A stretch of DNA of 64,000 bases from Lactobacillus sp. ESL0785 (GTDB lineage Bacteria > Bacillota > Bacilli > Lactobacillales > Lactobacillaceae). Positions 25,232-33,830 of this stretch are shown here, piece by piece. Positions within the stretch are counted from its first letter, which is position 1; every line of letters begins with the position of its first letter. The position numbers and the translations under genes were made by a program. The stretch spans positions 124,001-188,000 of the forward strand of contig NZ_CP113916.1 in assembly GCF_029395455.1 (NCBI RefSeq), read 5' to 3'. The notes below the pieces were generated by a model that was given only the letters and a program-made list of their open reading frames with translations, was not told the DNA's origin and did no database searches.

Positions 25232-25403
25232 CGATTATTTTTTGTGGTGCTGGTCGATATACGACAGTAGCGCCAAAATAAACATACCGAATGTAAACAT
25301 TAGCATTAATGCATTGTGAACACTCATTAGCTGTTAGTCCTTTCAATAATGTGCTCCATGTTTCCATAAGCATCATCTCCTTGGGAATAGAACAGCCACC
25401 GCC
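25158..25403. repeat. 9-bp inverted repeat flanking the toxin gene
   Basis: GGCGGTGGC at 25158-25166 and its exact complement GCCACCGCC at 25395-25403, both next to TAAA-like flanks. They sit in the antitoxin RNA and in the toxin mRNA leader respectively. In a read-through toxin mRNA the 5' and 3' ends could pair through them. Confidence 0.6.
25235..25327 (-). CDS. Putative holin-like type I toxin (30 residues)
   Basis: ATG at 25327 opens a 30-codon frame MSVHNALMLMFTFGMFILAL...YIDQHHKK. One TM segment (about 5-22) followed by a charged tail is the form of the putative holin-like toxins (Fst/Lpt relatives) common in lactobacilli. Its mRNA leader is long (to about 25420), with GGCGGTGGC near the 5' end, as in structured type I toxin mRNAs. 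The overlapping 66-residue frame in another phase (25176-25376) has no family features and is not favoured. Confidence 0.75.
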   Translation of the reverse strand: MSVHNALMLMFTFGMFILALLSYIDQHHKK

Positions 25404-25605
25404 CTTTAGCTTTACTCATCTTTGAAGTAATTATACAAAGATAATTGTTTGTTATCAATATGGTATTTTAAATGCAAATTAGGTGAAATCTAGTTTGCTT
25501 TTTAAATCCCCTAAAAATATTTCTAAAATTGCTTTAATTTAAGTTATTTCTATAGCTAATGCCGTATAATTAACAAGTAATAATGATAATTAAGAGGTAA
25601 TGATA

Positions 25606-26691
25606 ATGACTAAGAAAACACAAGTTGGTTTGATTTTTGGTGGTAATTCATCCGAATATGAAGTTTCGATTATGTCAGGGCATAATATTTATAAAGCCAT
25701 TGACAAGGACAAGTTTGATGTTCACCCAATCTGGATTACTAATGATGGCTATCTTGCCAGCGAAGAGGATTCGTTCAAGGTGCTTGATGATCCTAAATAT
25801 ACGGTAGCTAATCCGCACAAGGTAGCTAATCTTTCTAACTTGAGTGAGTTAGCTAATCTGCCAGAAATTGATGTTTTCTTCCCCATTGTTCACGGTAATT
25901 TAGGTGAAGATGGTAGTTTGCAAGGGCTATTCCGGATTATGGATAAACCATTTGTCGGCGATGATGTGTTAGCTGCTGCAGTAACAATGGATAAGGAGTT
26001 TACCAAAATTTTAGCGCAGCGTGCTGGGGTACCAGTTGCTGACTGGATTGCAATTAAACGGTTTGAATATGATGATGCAACTAATCCTAAGCGTGATTAT
26101 GCTAAGGTTAGTGCTAAGTTGGGCAATGACTTATTTGTTAAGCCATCTAATCAAGGTTCATCTGTTGGCGTGCATCATGTAACTAATGCTGCTGAATTTG
26201 CAGCTGCTTTAGCTGATGCCTTCAAGTATGACGACAAGGTTTTAATTGAAGAAACTATTCATGGTACTGAAGTAGAAACAGCTGTTTTAGGTAATGATCA
26301 CCCAATTGCTTCTGGCGTTGGCCAGATTATCAATGCTGCTGGTACTTTTTACAGTTATGATAATAAGTATGATGATAATTCAACTTCTAAGCTGCAAATT
26401 CCGGCTGACCTGCCAGAAGACATTGTTACTAAGGTTAGAGAAAATGCACTGAAAGTCTACCAAGTAACTGAATGTAGTGGTATGGCACGAGTTGATTCAA
26501 CCTTGCGGACTGGTGATAATAAGGTGATTTTGACAGAAGTTAATGCTTTGCCGGGATTTACTAATATTAGTATGTATCCAAAATTATTCGAAGAAGCAGG
26601 CATTCCTTATACTGAATTAATTACGCGTTTAATTGAAAAAGGAATTGAACGTTACAATCATAAGAAGACCTTGTTGCACAAAATCGGTTAA
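25606..26691 (+). CDS. ddl: D-alanine-D-alanine ligase
   Basis: ATG 25606 is 8 nt after AGAGG, better than the ATG at 25600; 361 residues. The enzyme joins two D-Ala for the peptidoglycan stem. Seen: GLIFGGNSSEYEVSIMSG (N-terminal domain), FPIVHGNLGEDGSLQG, the ATP-grasp region VKPSNQGSSVGVHHV and EVNALPGFTNISMYP (metal and substrate binding). In the specificity loop the protein reads FYSYDNKYDDN with Tyr, as in D-Ala:D-Ala ligases; D-Ala:D-Lac ligases of vancomycin-resistant lactobacilli have Phe there. TATAAT at 25565-25570. Confidence 0.95.
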   Translation: MTKKTQVGLIFGGNSSEYEVSIMSGHNIYKAIDKDKFDVHPIWITNDGYLASEEDSFKVLDDPKYTVANPHKVANLSNLSELANLPEIDVFFPIVHGNLGEDGSLQGLFRIMDKPFVGDDVLAAAVTMDKEFTKILAQRAGVPVADWIAIKRFEYDDATNPKRDYAKVSAKLGNDLFVKPSNQGSSVGVHHVTNAAEFAAALADAFKYDDKVLIEETIHGTEVETAVLGNDHPIASGVGQIINAAGTFYSYDNKYDDNSTSKLQIPADLPEDIVTKVRENALKVYQVTECSGMARVDSTLRTGDNKVILTEVNALPGFTNISMYPKLFEEAGIPYTELITRLIEKGIERYNHKKTLLHKIG

Positions 26692-26717
26692 TTAGCAGCA
26701 TGGGAGAACGTACAACA

Positions 26718-27464
26718 ATGGGAGATCAACATAACTTTGAGGAATTAACAGCTCCAGCAGCCACAGCTAAGCAGCTCCATCTTAGTGTCGCAACTTTGCG
26801 TAAATATTCGCTAATTGTTGAGCACGTGACGGGTAAGCCTGATTATTATGCTAGAACTAAGCAGCGAGCACGACTTTATAGTAAACAAGATGTGCAAGAT
26901 TTAAATGATTTTCATAAATTAGCACAAAATAATGGTTTGACTTTGCAAGAAGCTGCAATGCAGGTTTTTGCTGTTAGTGATAAAAAAAGAAAAAGTCCGA
27001 TACCAAAAAAGCAAGAAATGATGACAGCGTCGCAAGCAGTTAAGTTACTTAATGCTTTGCAGCAGACCATTAGTGAGCAAAATACGGCGATTAAGAATTT
27101 GCAAGAGCAATTAGATCGGATTGAAAAGCAGAATTCGGAATTATTGGCTAAGCAAGATCAGTTGCACCAAAAGCAGGATGATGAAGCTGATTTTAGTGCG
27201 TTGCCTGATATTTCAGGAATTGTTACGGAGGAAGCTGTTAGTCAGTCTGACCAGCAGTCTACTGACAAATTGACGTTAGAAGAAAAACGGGCGCAGGTTA
27301 GGCAGGATGAAGCTAAACCTTCAGAGCAGCTTCATGAAGAAATTCTTACTAAAGCCAAAGAAAATGCGGAAAAGCATGTTAATGATAATATTCATCGAAC
27401 TTTGGAAGACATGCAGCTAGAGCCGCAAAAAAAGCATTGGTGGCAGCGATTTATTAATATGTAA
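26718..27464 (+). CDS. MerR-like DNA-binding protein with coiled coil and basic C-terminus
   Basis: Taking ATG 26718 (GGGAG upstream) gives 248 residues. Residues about 10-75 form a MerR-type winged HTH (ATAKQLHLSVATLRKYSLIVE, YSKQDVQDL); about 105-155 is a Gln-rich coiled coil (LQQTISEQNTAIKNLQEQ); the C-terminus ends with a basic/aromatic patch KHWWQRFINM that might touch membrane. This arrangement is seen in MerR-like/RacA-like proteins of lactobacilli; the target is unknown. Follows ddl closely (26 bp) and precedes a terminator. Confidence 0.72.
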   Translation: MGDQHNFEELTAPAATAKQLHLSVATLRKYSLIVEHVTGKPDYYARTKQRARLYSKQDVQDLNDFHKLAQNNGLTLQEAAMQVFAVSDKKRKSPIPKKQEMMTASQAVKLLNALQQTISEQNTAIKNLQEQLDRIEKQNSELLAKQDQLHQKQDDEADFSALPDISGIVTEEAVSQSDQQSTDKLTLEEKRAQVRQDEAKPSEQLHEEILTKAKENAEKHVNDNIHRTLEDMQLEPQKKHWWQRFINM

Positions 27465-27467
27465 TAC

Positions 27468-27505
27468 AAAAAAACGACTTTTTAGCGGAAAGTCGTTTTT
27501 TATCA
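27468..27505 (+). terminator. Intrinsic terminator
   Basis: AAAACGACTTT / AAAGTCGTTTT stem with T-tract, after the MerR-like gene. Confidence 0.85.
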
Positions 27506-27559
27506 TATTAAATAGTGTTAGTCGAATGATTTTTGCGTTACAGTAGACAAAAAGATAGG

Positions 27560-28684
27560 ATGATTAAGTTGAAAAGAATTAGACGACGCTATTGGGTAGC
27601 GTTAGTTGCAGCAATTATAGGGCTAATATTAACAATTTGCACTTATTTTGCAACCGGAATTTATAGTAAGGACGATGTGGCTGTAATTACCGATCATTCG
27701 ATTAAAGATACTTTAGTTCAGAAAAATCGCGATGTTTATAATAATCATGATGAAACACGTAAGCAAGTGCTTCATTTACGGGTTTTATCTGGTAAGTATC
27801 AGGGGCAGACTTTTACGACACCGAATATTTACTATCCGTCACAAATGGTGACGCAAAAATATCGTGCAGGGCAACGGATTTTTGTAAATATTAAAAACGG
27901 AGATCCAGCAATTCAAAATCCTAAGCGTGATTGGGTGCTGGTATTAGTTTTAACAGTGACAATTGTCTTAATGATTATTGTTGCGGGCAAAAAGTCCCTA
28001 GGCTTGATAGGGTCAATGGCATTAAGCTGGTTGCTTTTCTACCTAGTAATTATCTGTGACGTAAAATTAAATGGTTCAGGTATTATCCTATTATTTGGGG
28101 CTGCGGATATCGTCTTTTCCTTTTTCAGTTTGTTAATTGTGCAGGGCTTTAATCGTAAAATGCTGGCTACATGGCTAGCGACGTTGCTTGGGGTTTTTGT
28201 TTCTTTTGCATTGTGTTACCTAATTATGCATTTGACCGGTGAATCGGAAATTAAGTATGAAACAGGTGACTATGCCACGCAAGATCCACGGGGGTTGTTT
28301 TTAGCACAAACCTTGCTAGGAATTTTAGGTGCAGTGATGGATGAAGCTACGGACATTATTTCTAGTTTATACGAATTAGTGCAGACTAGGCGAGATTTAA
28401 CCGTTAAGCAGCTAGTTAATAGCGGCAGAACAATGGGGCAAGAGATCATGGGACCATTAATTAATGTTTTGGTATTAATTTTTATGTCCGAGGCATTACC
28501 CATGACAATTATTTATTTGCGTGATAATAATAGTTTAAGCTCTGCTTTTGGCTTTACCTTGTCGCTAGGAGTTACACAAAGTGTAATTTCGGCGATTGGA
28601 ATTGTGCTGACAGTTGTCTTTGCAACTGGCTGTAGTCTGTTATTTTTGAAAGATAAAAGATGGAAAGCGGGGCAGAAAGAATGA
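27560..28684 (+). CDS. YibE/F-like membrane protein (first of pair)
   Basis: With ATG 27560 the product is 374 residues (a TTG at 27569 is possible). One N-terminal TM, an extracellular region (about 35-125) with a YQGQTFTTPN block, then about seven TM segments. LGAVMDEATDIISSLYELVQ and GRTMGQEIMGPLINVLVLIF are hallmarks of YibE/F proteins, integral membrane proteins of unknown biochemical role. Its stop overlaps the start of the second YibE/F gene (ATGA). Confidence 0.85.
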   Translation: MIKLKRIRRRYWVALVAAIIGLILTICTYFATGIYSKDDVAVITDHSIKDTLVQKNRDVYNNHDETRKQVLHLRVLSGKYQGQTFTTPNIYYPSQMVTQKYRAGQRIFVNIKNGDPAIQNPKRDWVLVLVLTVTIVLMIIVAGKKSLGLIGSMALSWLLFYLVIICDVKLNGSGIILLFGAADIVFSFFSLLIVQGFNRKMLATWLATLLGVFVSFALCYLIMHLTGESEIKYETGDYATQDPRGLFLAQTLLGILGAVMDEATDIISSLYELVQTRRDLTVKQLVNSGRTMGQEIMGPLINVLVLIFMSEALPMTIIYLRDNNSLSSAFGFTLSLGVTQSVISAIGIVLTVVFATGCSLLFLKDKRWKAGQKE

Positions 28685-29442
28685 GTACGTTACTGACATT
28701 GATTATTGTTCTGGCAATTTTGATGACTTTAATTGGTGGTGAAAGTGGCATTCGCAGTTTCTTTAGTGTGCTAATTAACACACTGCTGCTGATTTTGGTA
28801 GCAATTTTTATTTCGTGGGGAATTAGTATCCCACTACTGATTTTGATTTTTATTCCACTGAAGCTCGTGACCATTATTTTTTTGGGAACACACGACCATC
28901 AGGTTGCAAAAAATTCTTTTTATTCAGCCTTGCTTGTCTGTCTGCTGGTTAGTTGCTTAATTTTAGGCTGTGAATGGTTGGCACAAGCTGCGGGATTAGG
29001 TCCTGAAGCTGGTGAGGTACTGGTTGGCTTATCGCAGATGCCGGGGTTAAGTTACCCACTGATTGCTGTGGCAGTAGCGATTTTTTCAACATTAGGAGCA
29101 ATTGCAGAGGCAGCGGTGGCCATGAGTTCAGGCTTGTTAGAAATAAAAAAGCACAATCCTGATATCAGTCATGAAGAGCTGCTGGCAAGTGGTGGCAAAA
29201 TTGGTGATGATGTTTTAGGAACAGCAATGAATACAATCTTGTTTGGGATGTTTGGTAGTTTTCTATCATTATTCCTATGGTATTTTCGTTTGCATTACAC
29301 ATTGGGCGAAGTGGTAAATGAAAAATTATTTGTCAATGAAGCTTTAATCATTATGTATTCATTGATTGGTGTATTGTTAACCGTTCCGTTGACAACGGCC
29401 TTTTTAGCAAGAGGAATGGTTAAGCATGAGGTGAAAAAATGA
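28681..29442 (+). CDS. YibE/F-like membrane protein (second of pair)
   Basis: ATG 28681 overlaps the previous stop; 253 residues and about six TM segments. It carries the second-half YibE/F blocks: LGAIAEAAVAMSSGLLEI, then GGKIGDDVLGTAMNTILFGMFGSFL. The two proteins probably form one membrane complex. Overlaps the esterase gene by ATGA as well, so three genes are translationally coupled. Confidence 0.85.
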   Translation: MSTLLTLIIVLAILMTLIGGESGIRSFFSVLINTLLLILVAIFISWGISIPLLILIFIPLKLVTIIFLGTHDHQVAKNSFYSALLVCLLVSCLILGCEWLAQAAGLGPEAGEVLVGLSQMPGLSYPLIAVAVAIFSTLGAIAEAAVAMSSGLLEIKKHNPDISHEELLASGGKIGDDVLGTAMNTILFGMFGSFLSLFLWYFRLHYTLGEVVNEKLFVNEALIIMYSLIGVLLTVPLTTAFLARGMVKHEVKK

Positions 29443-30254
29443 AGTTAGAAAATAAAACACTTACTAATTTTAATGGTCGTGAATTTAAAATTCATACCTA
29501 TACTTTAGACGAGATTGGTGACTTACGAACACCTAAGCATCCATTGGCAATTGTGATTCCGGGTGGTAGTTTTGATCATTTATCTAAACGTGAAAGTGAA
29601 CCGGTTGCTTTGGCATTTAATAATCGCGGCTTTAATAGTGTTGTAATGGATTATAATCTGGTGCAAGATGAGGGCGATATCTATCCCGATGCTGGACTTG
29701 ATGTTTTGACAACGGTTAAGTATTATCGCGAGCATGCTGCGGAATATCAGATTGATCCGGATAAAATTGTGACGATTGGCTTTTCTGCCGGCGGGCATGT
29801 TGCTAGTATTGCCAATGATTTTGCGACCTCGTCTGAGTACCAAAAAGAATATCATTTTAATTTGCAAGATGTTGTACCAAATAAGACAATTTTGGGTTAT
29901 CCGTTAATTGATGTAAATAAGATTGGCTTTACTGTTCCTGAGGATGAAGAGGAGATGGTTCCTGAAGATAAAAAACTTCAAGATAGCGCCTTAAGTGTTA
30001 CACGTGAAACACCAGCTACTTTTATTTTTCATGCGTGGGATGATCCGGTTGTGTTAGTGACTAATACTTTAGAATACGTCGCCGCGTTACATGACAAGGA
30101 GGTACCGTGTGAAGTTCATATCTTTAATCGCGGTGGTCATGGCTTTTCACTTGCGCGTGGTGATATGGTAACTAATGGCCGTGAATGGCAAGAAAATCCA
30201 CATGCAAGTCATTGGTTCGATCTCGCTCAAGAGTGGTTGACAAGTGAATGGTAA
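29439..30254 (+). CDS. Alpha/beta hydrolase, acetyl-esterase (BD-FAE-like)
   Basis: A 271-residue serine hydrolase. PGGSFDHLSKRESEPVA is the oxyanion loop, GFSAGGHVAS (about residues 112-121) the nucleophile elbow, AWDDPVVLVTNTLEY supplies the Asp, and NRGGHGFSLARGD the His. The form matches xylan/feruloyl or acetyl esterase relatives in lactobacilli; substrate unknown. Third gene of the YibE/F operon. Confidence 0.85.
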   Translation: MKLENKTLTNFNGREFKIHTYTLDEIGDLRTPKHPLAIVIPGGSFDHLSKRESEPVALAFNNRGFNSVVMDYNLVQDEGDIYPDAGLDVLTTVKYYREHAAEYQIDPDKIVTIGFSAGGHVASIANDFATSSEYQKEYHFNLQDVVPNKTILGYPLIDVNKIGFTVPEDEEEMVPEDKKLQDSALSVTRETPATFIFHAWDDPVVLVTNTLEYVAALHDKEVPCEVHIFNRGGHGFSLARGDMVTNGREWQENPHASHWFDLAQEWLTSEW

Positions 30255-30259
30255 TTAGA

Positions 30260-30292
30260 ATAAGAGCAGCTGATCAGCTGCTCTTATTTGGT
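30260..30292. terminator. Palindromic intrinsic terminator
   Basis: AATAAGAGCAGCTG / CAGCTGCTCTTATT perfect palindrome after the esterase stop. Confidence 0.8.
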
Positions 30293-30414
30293 TAGTGGTG
30301 ATAAATAAAATTATTTTAGTAAATTTTTAGTAATTATTTAACGCAAAGGACTTGCAATTTTTGCTAGAGGGTATATAATGCAAATATTTATATCGAAAGA
30401 AAGGACATGATTTT

Positions 30415-30684
30415 TTGAAGTTATTAAAGATAAAACTATTGACAGCAATTAATGGCTTACTGACAGTGAGCAGTTTAATCATGTTGTTCTTTGGGTTATG
30501 CAATCAAGTTGATGAGTCCGGCAGCTTTTTAGCTGGTAAAGAAATAATTATCCAGAACGCTGATTTAGTCATTTGTATGGCGGTAATTGCCATGATGATT
30601 TTTGGCTTTGCTTTCTTTGCTAGTTGGATTAAGACAAGAAAAGTTGAAGCTCATTTGTTACGTCATAGAACGCATAGAGCGTAA
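30415..30684 (+). CDS. Small two-TM membrane protein
   Basis: An 89-residue protein from a TTG start with GAAAGGA upstream; the nearer ATG leads straight to a stop. Two TM segments (about residues 10-27 and 50-70) and a basic C-terminus (KTRKVEAHLLRHRTHRA). No family recognised. Isolated transcription unit with its own terminator. Confidence 0.6.
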   Translation: MKLLKIKLLTAINGLLTVSSLIMLFFGLCNQVDESGSFLAGKEIIIQNADLVICMAVIAMMIFGFAFFASWIKTRKVEAHLLRHRTHRA

Positions 30685-30711
30685 TGATTAAAATAGTTAT
30701 ATTTTAATGTT

Positions 30712-30748
30712 ATCCCTGCAGCTAATTGATTAGTTGTAGGGATTTTTT
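30712..30748 (+). terminator. Intrinsic terminator
   Basis: ATCCCTGCAGCTAAT / ATTAGTTGTAGGGAT stem (G-U tolerated) followed by T6. The remaining 185 bp to the TetR gene at 30933 show no gene. Confidence 0.8.
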
Positions 30749-30932
30749 GTGTTGATTTTTTAAAAGGGTAGTAATCAATAGAAATAATATTAAAATTCAG
30801 TTCAACAATTAAGGCATGCTCATTAAAAAACAAAGTATAATAAAAAATGAAAGTGTTTAACCTTAATTAATATTTTAGGTCATATTAATATTTTGTAAGC
30901 TATATTCAAGTTAAAGAAAAGTGGAATAGATT

Positions 30933-31544
30933 ATGAAAAATGCAGAAATTACATTGGAAACAAAAAGAGCTTTTTCAAAAGCATTAAAGCAGGAATTACA
31001 AAGACGATCATTAAACAAAATAACTGTTAAACGTTTGTTAATAGCAACCAATAAAACTAGACCGACGTTTTATTATCATTTTAAGGATATTGCTGATTTA
31101 ATTAAATGGACAGTTCAAGACGAGATTATTGCTTTATTGAACGAATCAAAAGGTTATTCTCACTGGGATCAAGATCTTTATAAGATTTTACAATATTTTT
31201 GTGCCAATCGAAGTTTAGGTCAAGCGTTTTATAATTGTTTAGATATTAAACAGTTTAATTGGGTGTTTCGTGAACCACAAATTAAAATTCTTTTAGGCTA
31301 TATTGATGAAATAATAAAGCAGGAAAATTTATCTGTTAGACAAGATGATCGCAAGTTTATTGCACAGATTTTTACTGGGGGCTTTACAGAAATTGTTCTT
31401 GATTGGCTAGGAAATGGTCAAAAAGAATCACCTGAGAAAATTAGAGAAGAATTGTGGCGGACACAAGAAAATGTTATCGTTCATTCTTTAAGAGTGGCTG
31501 CTAAGAATAAAGATATTTTTATATCAAATAAAAATAATTGTTAG
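30933..31544 (+). CDS. TetR-family regulator of the SDR/nitroreductase pair
   Basis: A 203-residue regulator. The N-terminal HTH (about 10-55, KALKQELQRRSLNKITVKRLL and TRPTFYYHFKDIADL) is of the TetR type with the FYYHF element; the C-terminal domain resembles the TetR_C group found with DhaS-like regulators. It is 114 bp upstream of the SDR gene in the same direction and probably controls it. Confidence 0.82.
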   Translation: MKNAEITLETKRAFSKALKQELQRRSLNKITVKRLLIATNKTRPTFYYHFKDIADLIKWTVQDEIIALLNESKGYSHWDQDLYKILQYFCANRSLGQAFYNCLDIKQFNWVFREPQIKILLGYIDEIIKQENLSVRQDDRKFIAQIFTGGFTEIVLDWLGNGQKESPEKIREELWRTQENVIVHSLRVAAKNKDIFISNKNNC

Positions 31545-31658
31545 ACATCTAATAAAAATGATAGATTATCTATTTTAAATTTTATGATAGCGCTTAATAT
31601 ATAAGTGAACATAAAGATAGTTCAGTTATGAACTTGTATTAGAAAGGTGATCTTATAA

Positions 31659-32561
31659 ATGAAAAGCTTTAAAGATAAAGTAGCTTTAATTACTGGTGCG
31701 GCACATGGATTTGGCCGTTCATTAGCTATTGAGGCTGCTAATAGAGGAATGAAGTTAGCTTTAGCAGATGTAGACGAATCAGGGTTAGAAAAGACATTTT
31801 ATGATGTTAAAAATCTTGGTGCAGAAGCGATTAGTATACCAACTGATGTTACTGATGAAGCTGCAGTTGATAAGATGGTTAAACAAACGATGTCTAAATA
31901 CAACGAGATTAATTTACTAATTAATTCTGCAGGTATAGCAATTCCAGGGCCAATTTGGGAATTACCAACTCGCGATTGGGAATGGATTTTGCATGCTGAC
32001 TTAATGAGTCAAGTTTGGTCTTTAAAACGAGTAATTCCGATTATGCGCAAGCAAAAAGGTCATGGTGATATTTTGAATGTCGCTTCAATGGCAGGACTAA
32101 TTACAAGTCCACTAATGCCAGCATATTATGCAACTAAATTTGCAGTTGTTGGAATGACCGAAGCTGTTGAATATGATTTACAAGCCGCTCATGCAAATGT
32201 TGGTCTGCATGTCTTTTGTCCAGCATTTGTTCAAACAGATTTGTATCATACTGAAAAGCATCGTCCTGAAAAGTATACTGATAATAGTGATCCATATTAT
32301 TCTAGTGAGACTTTTAAAGAAGGGCAAAAACAGGCTAAGATTGATATTACAACTGGAATGCCAATCGATAATATACCAAAAATTATTTTTAAAGCGCTTG
32401 AGGATGATAAATTCTATATTTTAACTCATCCAGGAATGAATCCAGCTATTGTTGCAAGAGCAAATAATATTCCTAGTGGTAAAGGGCCAGACTTAGCAGC
32501 TTTAGCACCATTTATGGCAGAAACACATGAAGTTGAAGGAGATAATAAAGATGAAAGATAA
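31659..32561 (+). CDS. Short-chain dehydrogenase/reductase
   Basis: A 300-residue classical SDR that oxidises or reduces carbonyl/alcohol groups with NAD(P). TGAAHGFG (about residues 12-19) binds the cofactor, LINSAG (about 88) stabilises the fold, and catalytic Tyr-Lys lies in YYATKF (about 154-159) with the Ser in VASMAG. The C-terminal extension past 260 is longer than in minimal SDRs. RBS AGAAAGGTGATC. Its end overlaps the nitroreductase start by 11 bp. Confidence 0.9.
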   Translation: MKSFKDKVALITGAAHGFGRSLAIEAANRGMKLALADVDESGLEKTFYDVKNLGAEAISIPTDVTDEAAVDKMVKQTMSKYNEINLLINSAGIAIPGPIWELPTRDWEWILHADLMSQVWSLKRVIPIMRKQKGHGDILNVASMAGLITSPLMPAYYATKFAVVGMTEAVEYDLQAAHANVGLHVFCPAFVQTDLYHTEKHRPEKYTDNSDPYYSSETFKEGQKQAKIDITTGMPIDNIPKIIFKALEDDKFYILTHPGMNPAIVARANNIPSGKGPDLAALAPFMAETHEVEGDNKDER

Positions 32562-33201
32562 TGTTGTAAATAATGATTTTAAAGATGTTGTTTTTAATCG
32601 ACAATCAGTTAGAAAATTTGATCCAACAGTTAAAATAACCCATGAAGAATTCACAAAAATGATTGAAGAAACAACCAGTGCTCCTTCGGCATGTAATTTG
32701 CAAGCATGGCATTTTGTAATTGTTGATACGCCTGAAGGTAAAGAAAAGCTAAAAAGCTATTTTATGAAGTTTAATTTACCGCAAGTTGAGACTTGTTCAG
32801 CGATGGTATTATTGTTTGGTGATACAGAAGCCTATAAATCATATCGTGATTTATGGACTAAGGCATATCATAATGGACAAATTGATAAAGCTAAATTAGA
32901 TGAAGTATTTAATACATTTTTACCGTTATATGAAAGTGCCAATTATGAAACTCTAGTAATGGACGCAACTGTTGATACAACTCTAGCTGCAATGCAGTTT
33001 ATGCTAATTGCTCGCAGTCATGGTTATGAAACAAATCCAATTGGTGGCTATAATACTAAAAAGGCCGCAGAAATCTGGGGCTTAGATTCTAAAAGGTTTA
33101 TTCCAGTAATGGCAATTGCTATTGGTAAAAGAGAAGCTGGTGCCAAACCGGAAGTAAAGTCTGTTAGATATCCAGTTGAGCAGGTTTATCAATTTGCATA
33201 A
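32551..33201 (+). CDS. Nitroreductase-family flavoprotein
   Basis: ATG 32551 follows GAAGGAGATAATAAAG inside the end of the SDR gene; 216 residues. FNRQSVRKFDPTVKI is the FMN-phosphate binding start of nitroreductases, TSAPSACNLQAWHFVIVD the second FMN block, and GYETNPIGGYN the C-terminal block. FMN-dependent NAD(P)H reductase of nitro or quinone compounds. Together with the SDR and TetR genes it forms an inducible redox or detoxification cassette; the inducer is unknown. Confidence 0.9.
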   Translation: MKDNVVNNDFKDVVFNRQSVRKFDPTVKITHEEFTKMIEETTSAPSACNLQAWHFVIVDTPEGKEKLKSYFMKFNLPQVETCSAMVLLFGDTEAYKSYRDLWTKAYHNGQIDKAKLDEVFNTFLPLYESANYETLVMDATVDTTLAAMQFMLIARSHGYETNPIGGYNTKKAAEIWGLDSKRFIPVMAIAIGKREAGAKPEVKSVRYPVEQVYQFA

Positions 33202-33242
33202 TTTAGAATAATATTAAATTTAAACAAGAAATAATTAAATCT

Positions 33243-33283
33243 AAAAAACAGCTTAGTTAATTAACTAAGCTGTTTTTTTAATG
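33243..33283. terminator. Bidirectional intrinsic terminator
   Basis: AAAACAGCTTAGTTAA / TTAACTAAGCTGTTTT palindrome with T-tract between convergent genes. Confidence 0.85.
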
Positions 33284-33302
33284 GGAATAATAAATACTTT
33301 TT

Positions 33303-33671
33303 TTAATACCAATGATGAGCTTGCCAAAAGATCTTAGCGTTAACCCATGAACCATAGCGCCCGTAAACATAATTGTTAGCTGTTTGATCTTGATTCTTTT
33401 TAGAGTAGTCACCATGTAGGTAGCCAAGATTTAATTGGTATTTGCCGTAACAAGCGCCATTACGTGCATAATAATTACCGCCAGATTCATGCATTACGAT
33501 CCAATGTCTAGCTGCGCGTTCTTTCTTAGATAATTTATAAGCTGCTTGAACGGTTGTTGTAGTTGAAGTATTTGTGGTAGTTACTTGAATAATCGTAGCG
33601 AAGCTACAAGCAAGGGTAAGTGCTGCGATTAATTTTAATATAAAAGATTTAATTTCTTTCAATGTATTCAT
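33303..33671 (-). CDS. Secreted Apf-like (aggregation-promoting factor / transglycosylase-like) protein
   Basis: A 122-residue exported protein: signal peptide (about 1-44, TTVQAAY) then an Apf-type C-terminal domain with WIVMHESGGNYYARNGACYGKYQL, YLHGDYSKKNQD and NNYVYGRYGSWVNAKIFWQAHHWY (the conserved end is a Trp-Tyr). ESGG carries the lysozyme-like Glu. Apf proteins are abundant surface proteins of lactobacilli affecting cell shape and aggregation. This copy is short, with almost no linker. Confidence 0.87.
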   Translation of the reverse strand: MNTLKEIKSFILKLIAALTLACSFATIIQVTTTNTSTTTTVQAAYKLSKKERAARHWIVMHESGGNYYARNGACYGKYQLNLGYLHGDYSKKNQDQTANNYVYGRYGSWVNAKIFWQAHHWY

Positions 33672-33801
33672 TCCCTATAATCTAGTTTTAAAGTACTATA
33701 AATCATAGTACACTAGCAATATTTCATTGTTGTTACAAAAATGACACATGGCCCTTACAATAAAGTTTTAATGTTATTTCCATATATTTTTTGGTAAAAT
33801 T

Positions 33802-33807
33802 TATAAT
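33802..33807 (+). promoter_or_regulatory. Probable -10 element of pepN
   Basis: TATAAT at 33802-33807, followed by TTAGGAGGT ribosome-binding site and the pepN ATG; the -35 is weak. Confidence 0.5.
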
Positions 33808-33830
33808 GATAATTAATTTAGGAGGTAATT

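Noticed and set aside
25176..25376. 66-residue minus-strand frame in the toxin region
   Set aside because: It overlaps the holin-like toxin in another phase and contains no recognisable features.
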